Source of the DNA: Photobacterium proteolyticum
Lineage (GTDB): Bacteria; Pseudomonadota; Gammaproteobacteria; Enterobacterales; Vibrionaceae
Length of the DNA stretch: 64,000 nucleotides
Assembly: GCF_001939735.1 (NCBI RefSeq)
Contig: NZ_MJIL01000099.1
Location: 196,020 to 260,019, forward strand
Reading direction: 5' to 3'
Shown in pieces: positions 1-8,738 of this stretch. A program made the position numbers and the translations under genes. The notes beneath the pieces are model-generated. The model was given only the letters and a program-made list of their open reading frames with translations, was not told where the DNA came from and ran no database searches. Position 1 is the stretch's first letter. Each line of letters begins with the position of its first letter.

Positions 1-90
1 AAAAGGGGCTACCATTCCTACCGTTATTTTCCTTGAACTGAACACGCTGGTCTCACTCTGAATCCTGCATCTTGGGTTAGTTTGGGTATA
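1..90 (+). repeat. Right end of a dispersed palindromic repeat, cut by the window edge
   Basis: This stretch matches the last 90 bases of the complete copy at 48995-49274, in the same orientation. It ends in the terminal motif TTTGGGTATA. No coding capacity is seen. It looks like a MITE-like intergenic repeat that lies downstream of cobB. Confidence 0.75.
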
Positions 91-125
91 TCCACGGGCT
101 TAGTGTTTAAATAAAACGCAGAGTG

Positions 126-836
126 CTAAGACAGAATTTGATCCACAAATTCCGGAACCAACACGGAAGCAGGACCATAGCGCTTTTCAGCAAACTCACT
201 TTCAACTTCACTCGGCTCAAGATTGAGCTCTACCGTGTGTGCACCATGCATAGCCGCCTCATGGACAAAGCCTGCTGCGGGATACACTGCGCCAGAAGTA
301 CCAATCGAAATAAACAAATCGGCTTTCATCAACGCTTCATGAATGCGATCCATGCCAATCGGCATCTCACCAAACCACACCACATTCGGGCGCATTGGTG
401 CTGGCATCTGACAGCAATGACAATGATCATCAAGAGAAATGTCCCCACTCCAGGCTACACTCTGACCAGTGCTACTACACTGCGCCTTTAAGAGCTCACC
501 ATGCATGTGAATAATATTACTTGTTCCTGCTGCCTCATGAAGGTTATCAATATTTTGGGTAACAACGGTTACTTGCCCTTCCAGTTCACGCTCGAGCTTG
601 GCCAACGCCAAATGGGCTGCGTTTGGGGCTACTGTACCACCCTCGAGTTGCTGGCGACGTTGATTGTAGAACTCTTGAACCAAAGATGGGTTTCGGCGGT
701 ATCCTTCAGGGGTCGCGATATCCTCGATATGATGATTTTCCCACAATCCATCTTGATCACGGAAAGTACGAATGCCCGATTCAGCTGAAATGCCGGCGCC
801 GGTCAGAATCACGATATTACGATACGGGAAAAGCAT
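126..836 (-). CDS. cobB: NAD-dependent protein deacylase (sirtuin, CobB)
   Basis: This is a sirtuin that removes acyl groups from lysines of cytoplasmic proteins, using NAD. The NAD-binding GAGISAESGIRTFRD motif lies at residues 13-27, TQNID near 93-97 and the catalytic His at 112 (MHGEL). A cysteine group at 120 and 139-142 has the same pattern as E. coli CobB. Tyr57 and Arg60 (YNQR) match the pair that lets class III sirtuins accept succinyl and malonyl groups. At 236 residues the length is normal. The ATG follows an AAAGGACGT ribosome site. It is separated from the fdh operon by a strong hairpin, so it is probably transcribed on its own. Confidence 0.95.
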   Translation of the reverse strand: MLFPYRNIVILTGAGISAESGIRTFRDQDGLWENHHIEDIATPEGYRRNPSLVQEFYNQRRQQLEGGTVAPNAAHLALAKLERELEGQVTVVTQNIDNLHEAAGTSNIIHMHGELLKAQCSSTGQSVAWSGDISLDDHCHCCQMPAPMRPNVVWFGEMPIGMDRIHEALMKADLFISIGTSGAVYPAAGFVHEAAMHGAHTVELNLEPSEVESEFAEKRYGPASVLVPEFVDQILS

Positions 837-990
837 AGATACGTCCTTTTCAGCTTGTATAAGCTATTTATATCACTGTTTTCATAAGGTTATAAGTTAA
901 AAGTATTCGACATTAGTCTAATGTTTAGAGGTTATACTCATAAAGTTATAGTGCATTAAGGCTATTGTCCATAGTGCGGCTCACCAAACG

Positions 991-1027
991 AAACAAAGCC
1001 GGTGAGGAGCGCTCACCGGCTTTGTTT
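991..1027. terminator. Bidirectional-looking terminator between fdhC and cobB
   Basis: A perfect 16-bp stem (AAACAAAGCCGGTGAG with its complement) closes a 5-base loop at 1007-1011, and the T-rich arms act as U tracts on either strand. It lies just after the fdhC stop and probably ends the fdh operon. Confidence 0.8.
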
Positions 1028-1059
1028 GTCTTTTCAGGAACCTGCAAGAAATAAAATAA

Positions 1060-2130
1060 CTATGCATTGTCCTGAGTTGGCTTCTTCGAAGCTTCAAGCT
1101 TCTCATCATAGCCCGGCTGGTTTTCTGGTAAATCTTTTACCTCTTCATACCACAGGTCATGGTGTTCTTTCGCCCAGGTCTCGTCGACTTCACCCGTGAT
1201 CATGCCATCAAGTGCCGCTTCCATACCAAACAGACCAATATAGATATGGAAAACAAAACCACAGATCAATATCAGTGCCGAGAACATATGAACAAGGTTC
1301 GATAATTCCATATCGCGACGTGTCTGGCCAAAGATTGGGAAGTCTAAAATGAAACCACTCGCAGTAATAAAGATACCGAAGAAGATCAGCAGCCAAAAGA
1401 TAGCCTTCTCACCACCATTAGAGAAGCCAGCAGAAGGATGGGTGCCTTTGTGCTTGCCAACCATGCCGCCCATCTTCATGAACCATTTAACATCCACCAT
1501 GTTAAAGATGCTCTTGCGCCACCATTTGATTAGCACAGCGAGAAGCAAGAAGGCAAAAATCGGACCGATATAATTATGATATTGCTTGGCAATATAGATT
1601 ATCCAGCCCCATAACTCTGAAGGCACCACCGGCTTGATAAAATGTTTACCATAAACCAGCGTCAGGCCACTGAAGGCCAATGTCAAAAACGTAAACGCCA
1701 TGCTCCAGTGCAATGCCCTGTCCAGACGACTCCAGCGTTTGATCTTGCGTCCGGTTTTAGGCTTGCTGAGCTTTAGCGGCCCGATGGTTACATATGCCAA
1801 AGCAACTAATGCCAGACTGCCAAAAATAGCCAATGCTCCCAACGGAGACATCCACTTCTCTTTGAGGATAAACCACGTCTGCCCCGGGACAGAGATAAGT
1901 ACACCATGCTCCGGTGACTGTGATGTGGTATACCCTTCCTGACCATCCTTGACCATGCGCCAATAGTCAGCGCCGGCAAAGCCTACGATTTCTTTCTGAA
2001 TCACAGATTCGCCCAAGCGCGTATTATCAGATTGTTGGCTGGTCTCAGTACTGGCCAATACTGACAGCGAAAACGTCAGCATGAATGCAGTAACCAATAA
2101 AGTAAACCAGCGTTGAATTCGCTTAGTCAT
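1060..2130 (-). CDS. fdhC: Formate dehydrogenase, cytochrome b556 gamma subunit
   Basis: This is the membrane anchor of a periplasmic formate dehydrogenase, passing electrons from the beta subunit through two b hemes to quinone. A signal peptide (about residues 1-27) is followed by a periplasmic stretch with an extra membrane segment near 95-117. The FdnI-type four-helix core then begins at about 134. Candidate heme-ligand histidines are in RALHWSM, QYHNYIGP, NLVHMF and FVFHIYIG. At 356 residues it is much longer than E. coli FdnI because of the N-terminal extension, which is common in this branch. It is the last gene of the operon, 105 bp after fdhB, with a hairpin in the gap. Confidence 0.92.
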   Translation of the reverse strand: MTKRIQRWFTLLVTAFMLTFSLSVLASTETSQQSDNTRLGESVIQKEIVGFAGADYWRMVKDGQEGYTTSQSPEHGVLISVPGQTWFILKEKWMSPLGALAIFGSLALVALAYVTIGPLKLSKPKTGRKIKRWSRLDRALHWSMAFTFLTLAFSGLTLVYGKHFIKPVVPSELWGWIIYIAKQYHNYIGPIFAFLLLAVLIKWWRKSIFNMVDVKWFMKMGGMVGKHKGTHPSAGFSNGGEKAIFWLLIFFGIFITASGFILDFPIFGQTRRDMELSNLVHMFSALILICGFVFHIYIGLFGMEAALDGMITGEVDETWAKEHHDLWYEEVKDLPENQPGYDEKLEASKKPTQDNA

Positions 2131-2172
2131 TAATACTCCCGACTGTTTGTAAAAACAGTTTTACTCAATAAT

Positions 2173-2200
2173 GGTTTCAGCCCGCACGCAGGCTGAAACC
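2173..2200 (-). other. Intercistronic hairpin between fdhB and fdhC
   Basis: A perfect 10-bp stem (GGTTTCAGCC with its complement) closes an 8-base loop. No U tract follows on the minus strand, so it is unlikely to be a full terminator. It could stabilise the upstream fdhAB message or set the ratio of subunits. Confidence 0.5.
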
Positions 2201-2235
2201 GTTCAGTGCTTTACGCACCAGACTTAGCTAGATGC

Positions 2236-2853
2236 TTAAGCCTTGCGAACCTCGCCGGCATCATAGGCAAGATCATCGGCATTGGCCCATCCCGCCTCTT
2301 TCGCTCCACGAGCGACCACACGCTCGCGGTAGATATCGGAGATTTTGGCCGCATCGCCAGCAAGCAGCGCCTTGGTCGAACACAAAGATGCACACATCGG
2401 CAGCTTGCCTTCTGCAATACGGTTGGCGCCGTACTTCTGCTTCTCTTCATGCGAACCAGGCTCGACACCCGGACCACCGGCACAGAAGGTACACTTGTCC
2501 ATCTTGCCGCGCTCGGCAAACGCGCCGTGTTTAGGGAACTGAGGTGCGCCGAATGGACAGGCGAACAAGCAGTAGCCACAGCCGATACACAGATCTTTGT
2601 TGTGGCGAACAATGCCGTCTTCGGTTTGTTCGAAGCAGTCTGCAGGGCACACCGCCATACAAGGCGCATCACTACAGTGCATGCAGGCCACCGAGATCGA
2701 GGTTTCTCCCGGCTCACCATCATTAAGGGTAACAACGCGGCGTCGTTGGATGCCCCACTCAAGCGCATCATCGTTTTCGTTTTTACAGGCGGTAACACAA
2801 CCGTTGCACTCGATACAACGTTTAGAGTCACAAAGAAATTTCATACGTGCCAT
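2236..2853 (-). CDS. fdh3B: Formate dehydrogenase, iron-sulfur beta subunit
   Basis: This is the electron-transfer subunit between FdhA and the cytochrome. Four cysteine clusters typical of FdnH/PhsB-type four-cluster ferredoxins are visible: CIECNGCVTAC near residue 18, CMHCSDAPCMAVCP near 57, CIGCGYCLFACP near 90, and a split set with CTFC near 122 and CASLC near 153. It has 205 residues and lacks the C-terminal membrane helix of E. coli FdnH, as in other FDH3-type enzymes. It starts 12 bp after fdhA, behind a GGAG ribosome site, and is translationally linked to it. Confidence 0.93.
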   Translation of the reverse strand: MARMKFLCDSKRCIECNGCVTACKNENDDALEWGIQRRRVVTLNDGEPGETSISVACMHCSDAPCMAVCPADCFEQTEDGIVRHNKDLCIGCGYCLFACPFGAPQFPKHGAFAERGKMDKCTFCAGGPGVEPGSHEEKQKYGANRIAEGKLPMCASLCSTKALLAGDAAKISDIYRERVVARGAKEAGWANADDLAYDAGEVRKA

Positions 2854-2865
2854 CAGAATGACTCC

Positions 2866-5721
2866 TTACGCTTTAGAGATCTTACATAGGGTTACTTTGG
2901 TTTCCTGCATCTGAGTGACAGGATCGTAGCCATATGTGGTTGCAATGTTTGCAGATTCACCGGAAATAAACGGTGCGGAACCTTCTGGGTAGTTTCCTCG
3001 TAAGTCTTCACCCTGGAATTTTCCACCGAAGTGGAACGGAATGAAGGCCAAGCCAGGTTTCACCCGGCGAGTTACCATCGCCTTAACGTGGATACGGCCC
3101 TTCTCGGCACCTTCAACCCACACCATGTCACCATCGCGGAAGCCAAGATCGTTGGCATCTTTCGGGTTAACCTCAACAAACATTTCTTGCTGCAGCTCGG
3201 CCAGCCAAGGGTTAGAGCGGGTTTCGTCACCACCACCCTCGTACTCAACCAGACGACCAGAGGTCAGGATGATCGGGTACTCGCCAGACACGTCTTTGTC
3301 CTGAATTGACTTATACAGAGTCGGAAGACGGAACATCGCCTCGCTGTCATTCCATGTCGGGTAATCTGTCACCAAATCACGGCGAGGTGTGTAAAGTGGC
3401 TCACGGTGTAGCGGCACTGCATCCGGGAAAGTCCAGACAACAGCACGCGCTTTGGCGTTACCGTAAGGGATACAGCCATGCTTGATCGCAACACGCTGAA
3501 TACCACCAGACACGTCTGTTTTCCAGTTTTTCCCTTCGGCAGCCGCTTTTTCCTCGGCGGTCAGTTCATTCCACCAACCAAGTTGCTTGAGCATCTTGTC
3601 ACTGAACTCCGGATAACCGTCTTCCAGTTCACAACCTAGCGAGTAGCTGTCATCAGCCAGCAGGCTTTCACCATTTCGCTCAACACCAAAACGGGCACGG
3701 AAATTACCGCCACCTTGGGCAACCGTTTTAGATGTATCGTAAAGAATATGGGTACCCGGGTGTTTCATCTCAGGCGTCCCCCAACACGGCCAAGGCAGAC
3801 CGTATGTTTCACCGTCAGCTACACCGCCTTCAGCTTCAAGAGACGTTTTGTGGAAGGTATGCCAGTTCTGCTGGTGTGCCTTTAGACGCTCTGGGCTCTG
3901 GCCGGTATAACCAATTGTCCACATACCTTTGTTGAATTCACGAGTAATGTCTTCAATCACCGGCTGATTATTTTCTACTTTAATGTGCTTGAACAGCTGA
4001 TCGGCAAGACCAAGCTTTTTCGACAGCAGGTACATAATTTCGTGATCTGGTTTAGATTCGAATAACGGCTCAATAACTTGATCACGCCACTGAATCGAAC
4101 GGTTTGTCGCCGTAACAGAGCCAGTCGTTTCAAACTGAGTTGTCGCTGGCAGCAAGTAGACATTATCGGTACGGCCGTTCATTACCGCCGCAACACCCGG
4201 GTACGGATCAACAATAACCATCATGTCCAGCTTGCCCATTGCTGTGCGCATTTCCGGGCCACGAGTCTGGGAGTTCACCGCATGTCCCCAGTAGAACATG
4301 GCGCGGATGTTGTCGTTCTGCTCGATGTTGGCTTTATCTTCCAGCACGCCGTCAATCCAACGCGATACAGGAATACCGGCGTTGTTCATTGGTTTCTTGC
4401 CACGATAGTCAGCTTGGTCAAAACGCCCTTTCAGCCATTCGTAATCAACGTCCCACACGCCAGCCCAGTGTTTCCACGCACCTTCGGACAGGCCGTAGTA
4501 GCCAGGCAGATTGTCAGACAGAACGCCAAAGTCGGTTGCGCCCTGTACGTTATCGTGACCGCGGAAAATATTGGCACCACCACCAGCTTTACCCATGTTA
4601 CCAAGCGCCAGCTCTAAAATGCAGTAGGCACGCGTGTTGTTGTTACCTGTGGTGTGCTGAGTACCACCCATACACCAGACAACACAGCCAGGACGGTTCT
4701 CTGACAGCATCTTCGCCGTTTTATACACTTCAGCTTCAGGCACACCACTGACACGCTCAACTTCTTCCGGTGTCCACTTGGCCACTTCGGCACGCACTTC
4801 ATCCATACCCCAGACACGCTGGCGAATGAATTCTTTGTCTTCCCAGCCATTCTTAAATACGTGGTACAAAATACCCCAAATAAAGGCGACATCCGATCCC
4901 GGGCGAAGCGACACATAATGATCGGCTTTAGCCGCAGTACGGGTACGGCGCGGATCGGCAACAACAATCTTACAGCTGTTACGCTCTTTGGCGATCAGGA
5001 TATGCTGCATCGCAACCGGGTGCGCTTCAGCGGCATTCGAGCCGATAAACAGAATCGACTTACAGTTGTGCATGTCGTTCAGCGAGTTGGTCATCGCGCC
5101 GTAACCCCAGGTATTGGCAACACCGGCTACCGTTGTCGAGTGACAGATACGCGCCTGATGGTCAACGTTGTTGGTTCCCCAAAGCGATACCATCTTACGG
5201 AACAGATACGCCTGCTCATTATTGTGTTTTGCAGAGCCCAGCCAGTAAACTGAATCCGGGCCTGATTCTTCGCGGATTTTCAGCACTTGCTGGCTAACTT
5301 CTTCCAGCGCCTGCTCCCAGCTCAGCTTTTTCCACTTACCGTTGACCAGTTTCATCGGGTATTTAACGCGGCGCTCACCATGACCGTGTTCACGTAGCGC
5401 GGCACCTTTAGCACAGTGTCCACCAGCATTAAAAGGATGGTCAAAAGCGGGTTCTTGGCCAGTCCAGACACCTTCTTGTACTTCGGCGTAAATACCACAG
5501 CCCACAGAACAGTGAGAACAAATAGTACGCTTAACTTCCACAGGGGCTTTCGGGTCGACCGATTTCGCCTGGGCTTTTTTCATCATACCCGGTGCAAACA
5601 TGCTGGCACCAGCAACACCACCAGCCGCTGCCAGGGATGTGTTTCGGATAAAGGAACGACGAGAAATACCTAGCTGGTTTTCATCCTTGCTCACTTTGTC
5701 GGAACGTTTAGTCAGTTTCAT
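2866..5721 (-). CDS. fdhA: Formate dehydrogenase, catalytic alpha subunit (Mo/W bis-MGD, cysteine type)
   Basis: This subunit oxidises formate to CO2 in the periplasm. A twin-arginine signal (SRRSFIRNTS, residues 20-29) directs folded export. The [4Fe-4S] ligands are Cys68, Cys71, Cys75 and Cys103. The metal ligand is Cys193 in RICHSTTVAG, where FdnG has selenocysteine, so no SECIS element is needed. The long molybdopterin oxidoreductase body and C-terminal dinucleotide-binding domain fill the rest of the 951 residues. The fdhD gene and tungstate/cofactor genes in this window are consistent with tungsten or molybdenum use, but the metal cannot be read from the sequence. Expression is probably from the sigma-54 promoter at 8508-8524. 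Confidence 0.96.
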   Translation of the reverse strand: MKLTKRSDKVSKDENQLGISRRSFIRNTSLAAAGGVAGASMFAPGMMKKAQAKSVDPKAPVEVKRTICSHCSVGCGIYAEVQEGVWTGQEPAFDHPFNAGGHCAKGAALREHGHGERRVKYPMKLVNGKWKKLSWEQALEEVSQQVLKIREESGPDSVYWLGSAKHNNEQAYLFRKMVSLWGTNNVDHQARICHSTTVAGVANTWGYGAMTNSLNDMHNCKSILFIGSNAAEAHPVAMQHILIAKERNSCKIVVADPRRTRTAAKADHYVSLRPGSDVAFIWGILYHVFKNGWEDKEFIRQRVWGMDEVRAEVAKWTPEEVERVSGVPEAEVYKTAKMLSENRPGCVVWCMGGTQHTTGNNNTRAYCILELALGNMGKAGGGANIFRGHDNVQGATDFGVLSDNLPGYYGLSEGAWKHWAGVWDVDYEWLKGRFDQADYRGKKPMNNAGIPVSRWIDGVLEDKANIEQNDNIRAMFYWGHAVNSQTRGPEMRTAMGKLDMMVIVDPYPGVAAVMNGRTDNVYLLPATTQFETTGSVTATNRSIQWRDQVIEPLFESKPDHEIMYLLSKKLGLADQLFKHIKVENNQPVIEDITREFNKGMWTIGYTGQSPERLKAHQQNWHTFHKTSLEAEGGVADGETYGLPWPCWGTPEMKHPGTHILYDTSKTVAQGGGNFRARFGVERNGESLLADDSYSLGCELEDGYPEFSDKMLKQLGWWNELTAEEKAAAEGKNWKTDVSGGIQRVAIKHGCIPYGNAKARAVVWTFPDAVPLHREPLYTPRRDLVTDYPTWNDSEAMFRLPTLYKSIQDKDVSGEYPIILTSGRLVEYEGGGDETRSNPWLAELQQEMFVEVNPKDANDLGFRDGDMVWVEGAEKGRIHVKAMVTRRVKPGLAFIPFHFGGKFQGEDLRGNYPEGSAPFISGESANIATTYGYDPVTQMQETKVTLCKISKA

Positions 5722-5734
5722 TTATTGCTCCGCC

Positions 5735-5950
5735 TTACAAGGTTTCGTAGTAATCACGAACATGCTGAGTTTCGCGATAGCCTGTTGAGTTGTTTTCGTT
5801 CTTCTGTTCCGGCGTCTCTACCGCTGCCTTGGCAACGGTTGTCGTACCGGCAGCAACAGCTCCAGCAGCCGCAGTCAAACCAATGCTCTTCAACAATTGG
5901 CGACGGCTTTGATCAGTTTCATTATGAATAGCTTTGTTTTGCTCACTCAT
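5735..5950 (-). CDS. Small twin-arginine formate dehydrogenase-associated protein
   Basis: This 71-residue protein starts MSEQNKAIHN. An in-frame upstream ATG exists, but AAGGAGCAAGC sits at the right distance from this start. It has a Tat motif (SRRQLLK), a short alanine-rich hydrophobic stretch and a polar tail ending HVRDYYETL. It fits the known family of Tat-targeted small proteins found directly upstream of formate dehydrogenase alpha subunits (TIGR02811 type). Its role is unknown; an assembly or structural subunit is plausible. It starts 13 bp before the end of its own spacer to fdhA and must be co-transcribed. Confidence 0.85.
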   Translation of the reverse strand: MSEQNKAIHNETDQSRRQLLKSIGLTAAAGAVAAGTTTVAKAAVETPEQKNENNSTGYRETQHVRDYYETL

Positions 5951-6059
5951 AAAAGCTTGCTCCTTTATCGTTGTTCCTGATGACCAAAGCATGTTCATCG
6001 GGAATCGATTCTTATGTTTTTTCTAATTACGTCGTTACAAAAAGTAAAATCAGAAAACT

Positions 6060-6677
6060 CTAGTTCACTTCAATAAAACGCGTTTTCTCTACCGTTAAAA
6101 ATTGCAAAGCCAGCTCGCCCACCGCGCAGTAGAACACGGCACTCTCGGCGGCTTTCATATCGGCACATAACCGCTCAAACCAGGTTGCGATATGGCGGTT
6201 AAAGAAAGTTTTTTGCAGATGCTCATCACCGCCCTCCACCAGCATCGCCATCACTTCCAGCAGCGCAGCAATGTGGTCTTCCGGCTCTTTCACTGACTCA
6301 TCACGTTCGAAACCCAGCTGGACCAGATCTCGACGCAAGTGAGCCAAAGGCATTTCCATCAAGGAACCGGTTAGATACCAAGACCCAAATGGCACAATTT
6401 CACCACGGCCGATACCGATAAACAGATCCTGATACTCTTCTTCAACAGCAATCAGATTGGCTTTTTGCGCAGCCAGTTTTAGTAACGGCCAGGCTGCTGC
6501 CATCTCAGTGGTTTGATGCTCAGATGTATCCACGTTCAGATCGGCCAGCCAGTTCAGGACGTTTTCATCCGGTGCCTGACGCATCAGATGCGCAAGCATG
6601 GCGTAGATCTCGATACGCAGTGACGTTTCTTCGTGTTGTGGCTGATTTACCATCGGTTGTTCCATTTGTTGAACCAT
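6060..6677 (-). CDS. TorD/DmsD-family chaperone for formate dehydrogenase
   Basis: This is an all-helical cytoplasmic chaperone of the TorD family, which holds the Tat signal and guards cofactor insertion of molybdoenzymes. The family motif EPEDH is near residue 131, after a YQDLFIGIGRGEIVPFGSWY stretch. At 205 residues the length is typical. An AAGGAG site precedes the ATG. It lies between the polyferredoxin and the Tat substrates, which suggests FdhA as its client. Confidence 0.88.
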   Translation of the reverse strand: MVQQMEQPMVNQPQHEETSLRIEIYAMLAHLMRQAPDENVLNWLADLNVDTSEHQTTEMAAAWPLLKLAAQKANLIAVEEEYQDLFIGIGRGEIVPFGSWYLTGSLMEMPLAHLRRDLVQLGFERDESVKEPEDHIAALLEVMAMLVEGGDEHLQKTFFNRHIATWFERLCADMKAAESAVFYCAVGELALQFLTVEKTRFIEVN

Positions 6678-6687
6678 ACTTAGCTCC

Positions 6688-8409
6688 TTACACCCTTAAC
6701 TGACTTTCAGGATCAGCGTCGATCTTGGAAAAGACATCACGTACGCGACAGTCTTCACACATAGCCAGACGGCGAATGGCTTCTCCCTGGAATTGAGAGT
6801 GACCTTGTAACTTTTCAGTTAGCATTTTCACCATAGATGCCGGAGCAAATGGGTTACCGCAACTTGTACAACAAGCCGCTTCTTCCTCATAAACAACACG
6901 CGCTTCCTGACGCTCCGCTTTGTTCCAGTTAAGGCCCGGCTTCAGTGCAATCACCTTTTCTGGACAAGCTTTTTCACACATTCCGCATTGCACACAGTCT
7001 TCTTCAATGAATAGCAGCCCCGGACGATCGCCAATAGCATGCAAAGCGCGGGTCGGACATACCGCCACGCATCCCATACATAAAGTGCAATCATCCGATT
7101 GGCATTCCACCGAACCATATGGTGCATTGGCAGGCACGTCTGAACGGACAGGCTTTTTCTCTGCAGCGCTATACAGCAACTCAAGTACCGCAAAGAGTTT
7201 CTCTCGCTTGCTGCCTTCGAGGCGCTCAACAGAAGATGTTGTTGCAGTTGGTAACAAAGGCGTATCGAAAGGCTTAAATGATGCCGCCGAGGCGAGATCA
7301 AATAATGCAATCCGGTCGGCCTTATAGCCAAGCACGGTAAGAAATGTCTGAGCAACCGAAAGCTCGTCAGACAGAACGCGATCAATAGTGACAGGAATAT
7401 AAGCCGTGTTCGTTGCCAGAAGCACTTGATGAGCGCCATAGGCCAAGGCTGAAAACCAAGTATCAATTCCTACGGTTGCCAACTCTTCCAGCGCCACAGG
7501 AATAACTGTAGAAGGAAGCTTGGCAAGTGCATTCACAACATATTGCTCATCTCGATTGCCATATATAAGCAGAGTGGGTTTTTCTCCCCCTTCTTGCTGA
7601 TAACGGTTTAATAATCGGGATACAAAATGCTGAGTATTATCAGGATCAGGCAGTGCATAGCTAATGGCTTCTGTAGGGCAAGCCGTCGCACAAGTTCCTA
7701 CGCCCTGACAAAGGTAGGGATTGATTTCAATGGCATGGCCATTACTGGACAATGCACCCGCCGGACACGCGTCTACACAGCGATCACAACCGCTTACACC
7801 ACGTGACGAATGGGCACAAAGATCCGGGTTGAGACGAAAATACTTTGGCTTATCGAATGTTCCCAGCATATCGGGAAGATCTTCAACAACATTCGCCAGT
7901 TTCGCCTTTCCCGCACCCACACCATAATACCCCGGAGCCGGGATTTCTGTTTCAACAACCCCTTCAGGCGTCATATCAACAACAAGATCAAAACAATCAC
8001 GACCAATCGCTATTTTGGCCAAGTTCGCGAAGGCTTCCGTATTCTCAGTTTCTGCATTTGCTTCTGATGCAGAGCCCGAATTAATACCACCCACACGGCA
8101 AGTTACTTCGAACGCCCCAAGGTAACCTTTAACCTTTACCTGAGAGCTGAAATACAGGTTCTCACCTTTACTTGCCATATCTGCTTTGGCTGATTGTTCT
8201 GTCGCAAGCAACGTCACCGAGTTCAGCGCCGAAAATTGAGATTTCAGTGCAGTGATCGTTTCTTGCTCACCAATCAGCAACACATTCCCGCGGCTTTCAT
8301 AAGAAACCGTAGGCGGGATCAGGTTTGACAGCTCGACAGTACCTGCAATAGCAGTTTGTCGTGCTTGTCCGTTCTTGTCAGAAAATGCTTCTAGTGTACT
8401 TTTTAACAT
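6688..8409 (-). CDS. Polyferredoxin-like 4Fe-4S protein of the fdh cluster
   Basis: The protein has 573 residues with two pairs of ferredoxin clusters. The first pair lies at about 198-215 and 234-244 (CDRCVDACP, CATACP) and the second at about 441-451 and 472-483 (CTLCMGCVAVCP, CVQCGMCEKACP). Further cysteines at 513-517 and 551-554 may bind zinc or another cluster. No signal peptide is seen, so it should be cytoplasmic. It is a regular member of this type of fdh cluster. A role in electron supply or enzyme maturation is inferred and not shown. It is the first gene after the sigma-54 promoter and its enhancer sites. Confidence 0.85.
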   Translation of the reverse strand: MLKSTLEAFSDKNGQARQTAIAGTVELSNLIPPTVSYESRGNVLLIGEQETITALKSQFSALNSVTLLATEQSAKADMASKGENLYFSSQVKVKGYLGAFEVTCRVGGINSGSASEANAETENTEAFANLAKIAIGRDCFDLVVDMTPEGVVETEIPAPGYYGVGAGKAKLANVVEDLPDMLGTFDKPKYFRLNPDLCAHSSRGVSGCDRCVDACPAGALSSNGHAIEINPYLCQGVGTCATACPTEAISYALPDPDNTQHFVSRLLNRYQQEGGEKPTLLIYGNRDEQYVVNALAKLPSTVIPVALEELATVGIDTWFSALAYGAHQVLLATNTAYIPVTIDRVLSDELSVAQTFLTVLGYKADRIALFDLASAASFKPFDTPLLPTATTSSVERLEGSKREKLFAVLELLYSAAEKKPVRSDVPANAPYGSVECQSDDCTLCMGCVAVCPTRALHAIGDRPGLLFIEEDCVQCGMCEKACPEKVIALKPGLNWNKAERQEARVVYEEEAACCTSCGNPFAPASMVKMLTEKLQGHSQFQGEAIRRLAMCEDCRVRDVFSKIDADPESQLRV

Positions 8410-8507
8410 TCTTATTCCTGTCTACTCGTCACCGTCAGTCAGTGCCGATTGAAGCTTCTTGTTTAATAAAGGGTTTTATAAACAGGACGCTTCATAGCCC
8501 TTATAAG

Positions 8508-8524
8508 AGCAATAACCGAACCAA
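8508..8524 (-). promoter_or_regulatory. Sigma-54 promoter of the fdh operon
   Basis: The minus strand reads TTGGTTCGGTTATTGCT, with the -24 GG and -12 GC at the exact spacing of the TTGGCAC-N5-TTGCT consensus. Transcription would start near 8497, about 90 bases before the polyferredoxin gene. Confidence 0.7.
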
Positions 8525-8591
8525 CTTTTCACGGAATAAAATGACCTAAAGGGAACTAAAGTCAGAAAGAGGCAGTTTGAACCACTCATTA

Positions 8592-8640
8592 TGGGACAAT
8601 TTGTCCTAGCCATTTTTGAGCAGTGCGCCAAAATGTCCCG
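8592..8640. promoter_or_regulatory. Pair of 17-bp palindromic activator sites (enhancer)
   Basis: TGGGACAATTTGTCCTA (8592-8608) and TGCGCCAAAATGTCCCG (8624-8640) share the pattern TGSGACAWTTTGTCCYA and are 32 bp apart, three helical turns. A right half-site (TTGTCCCA, 8668-8675) follows. They lie about 70-130 bp upstream of the sigma-54 promoter, the usual place for an NtrC-type activator, and match the site at 30800-30816. Confidence 0.65.
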
Positions 8641-8738
8641 ATCTTTTTTAAGGGTATTATTCCCTTTTTGTCCCAACTTCAGTTCTGCTGCCTTATTTTT
8701 CGTTTCAACTGACTTTTCTTTTTATAAATAGCGAGTGT

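Noticed and set aside
2206..2889. Long open frames on the plus strand opposite fdhB (about 227 codons), and another on the minus strand in a second frame
   Set aside because: The minus-strand frame with four iron-sulfur clusters is clearly the gene; the others are shadows of its biased codon use.
3975..4967. Several open frames of 60-180 codons overlapping fdhA
   Set aside because: They lie wholly inside an intact catalytic subunit gene and have no family motifs or ribosome sites.
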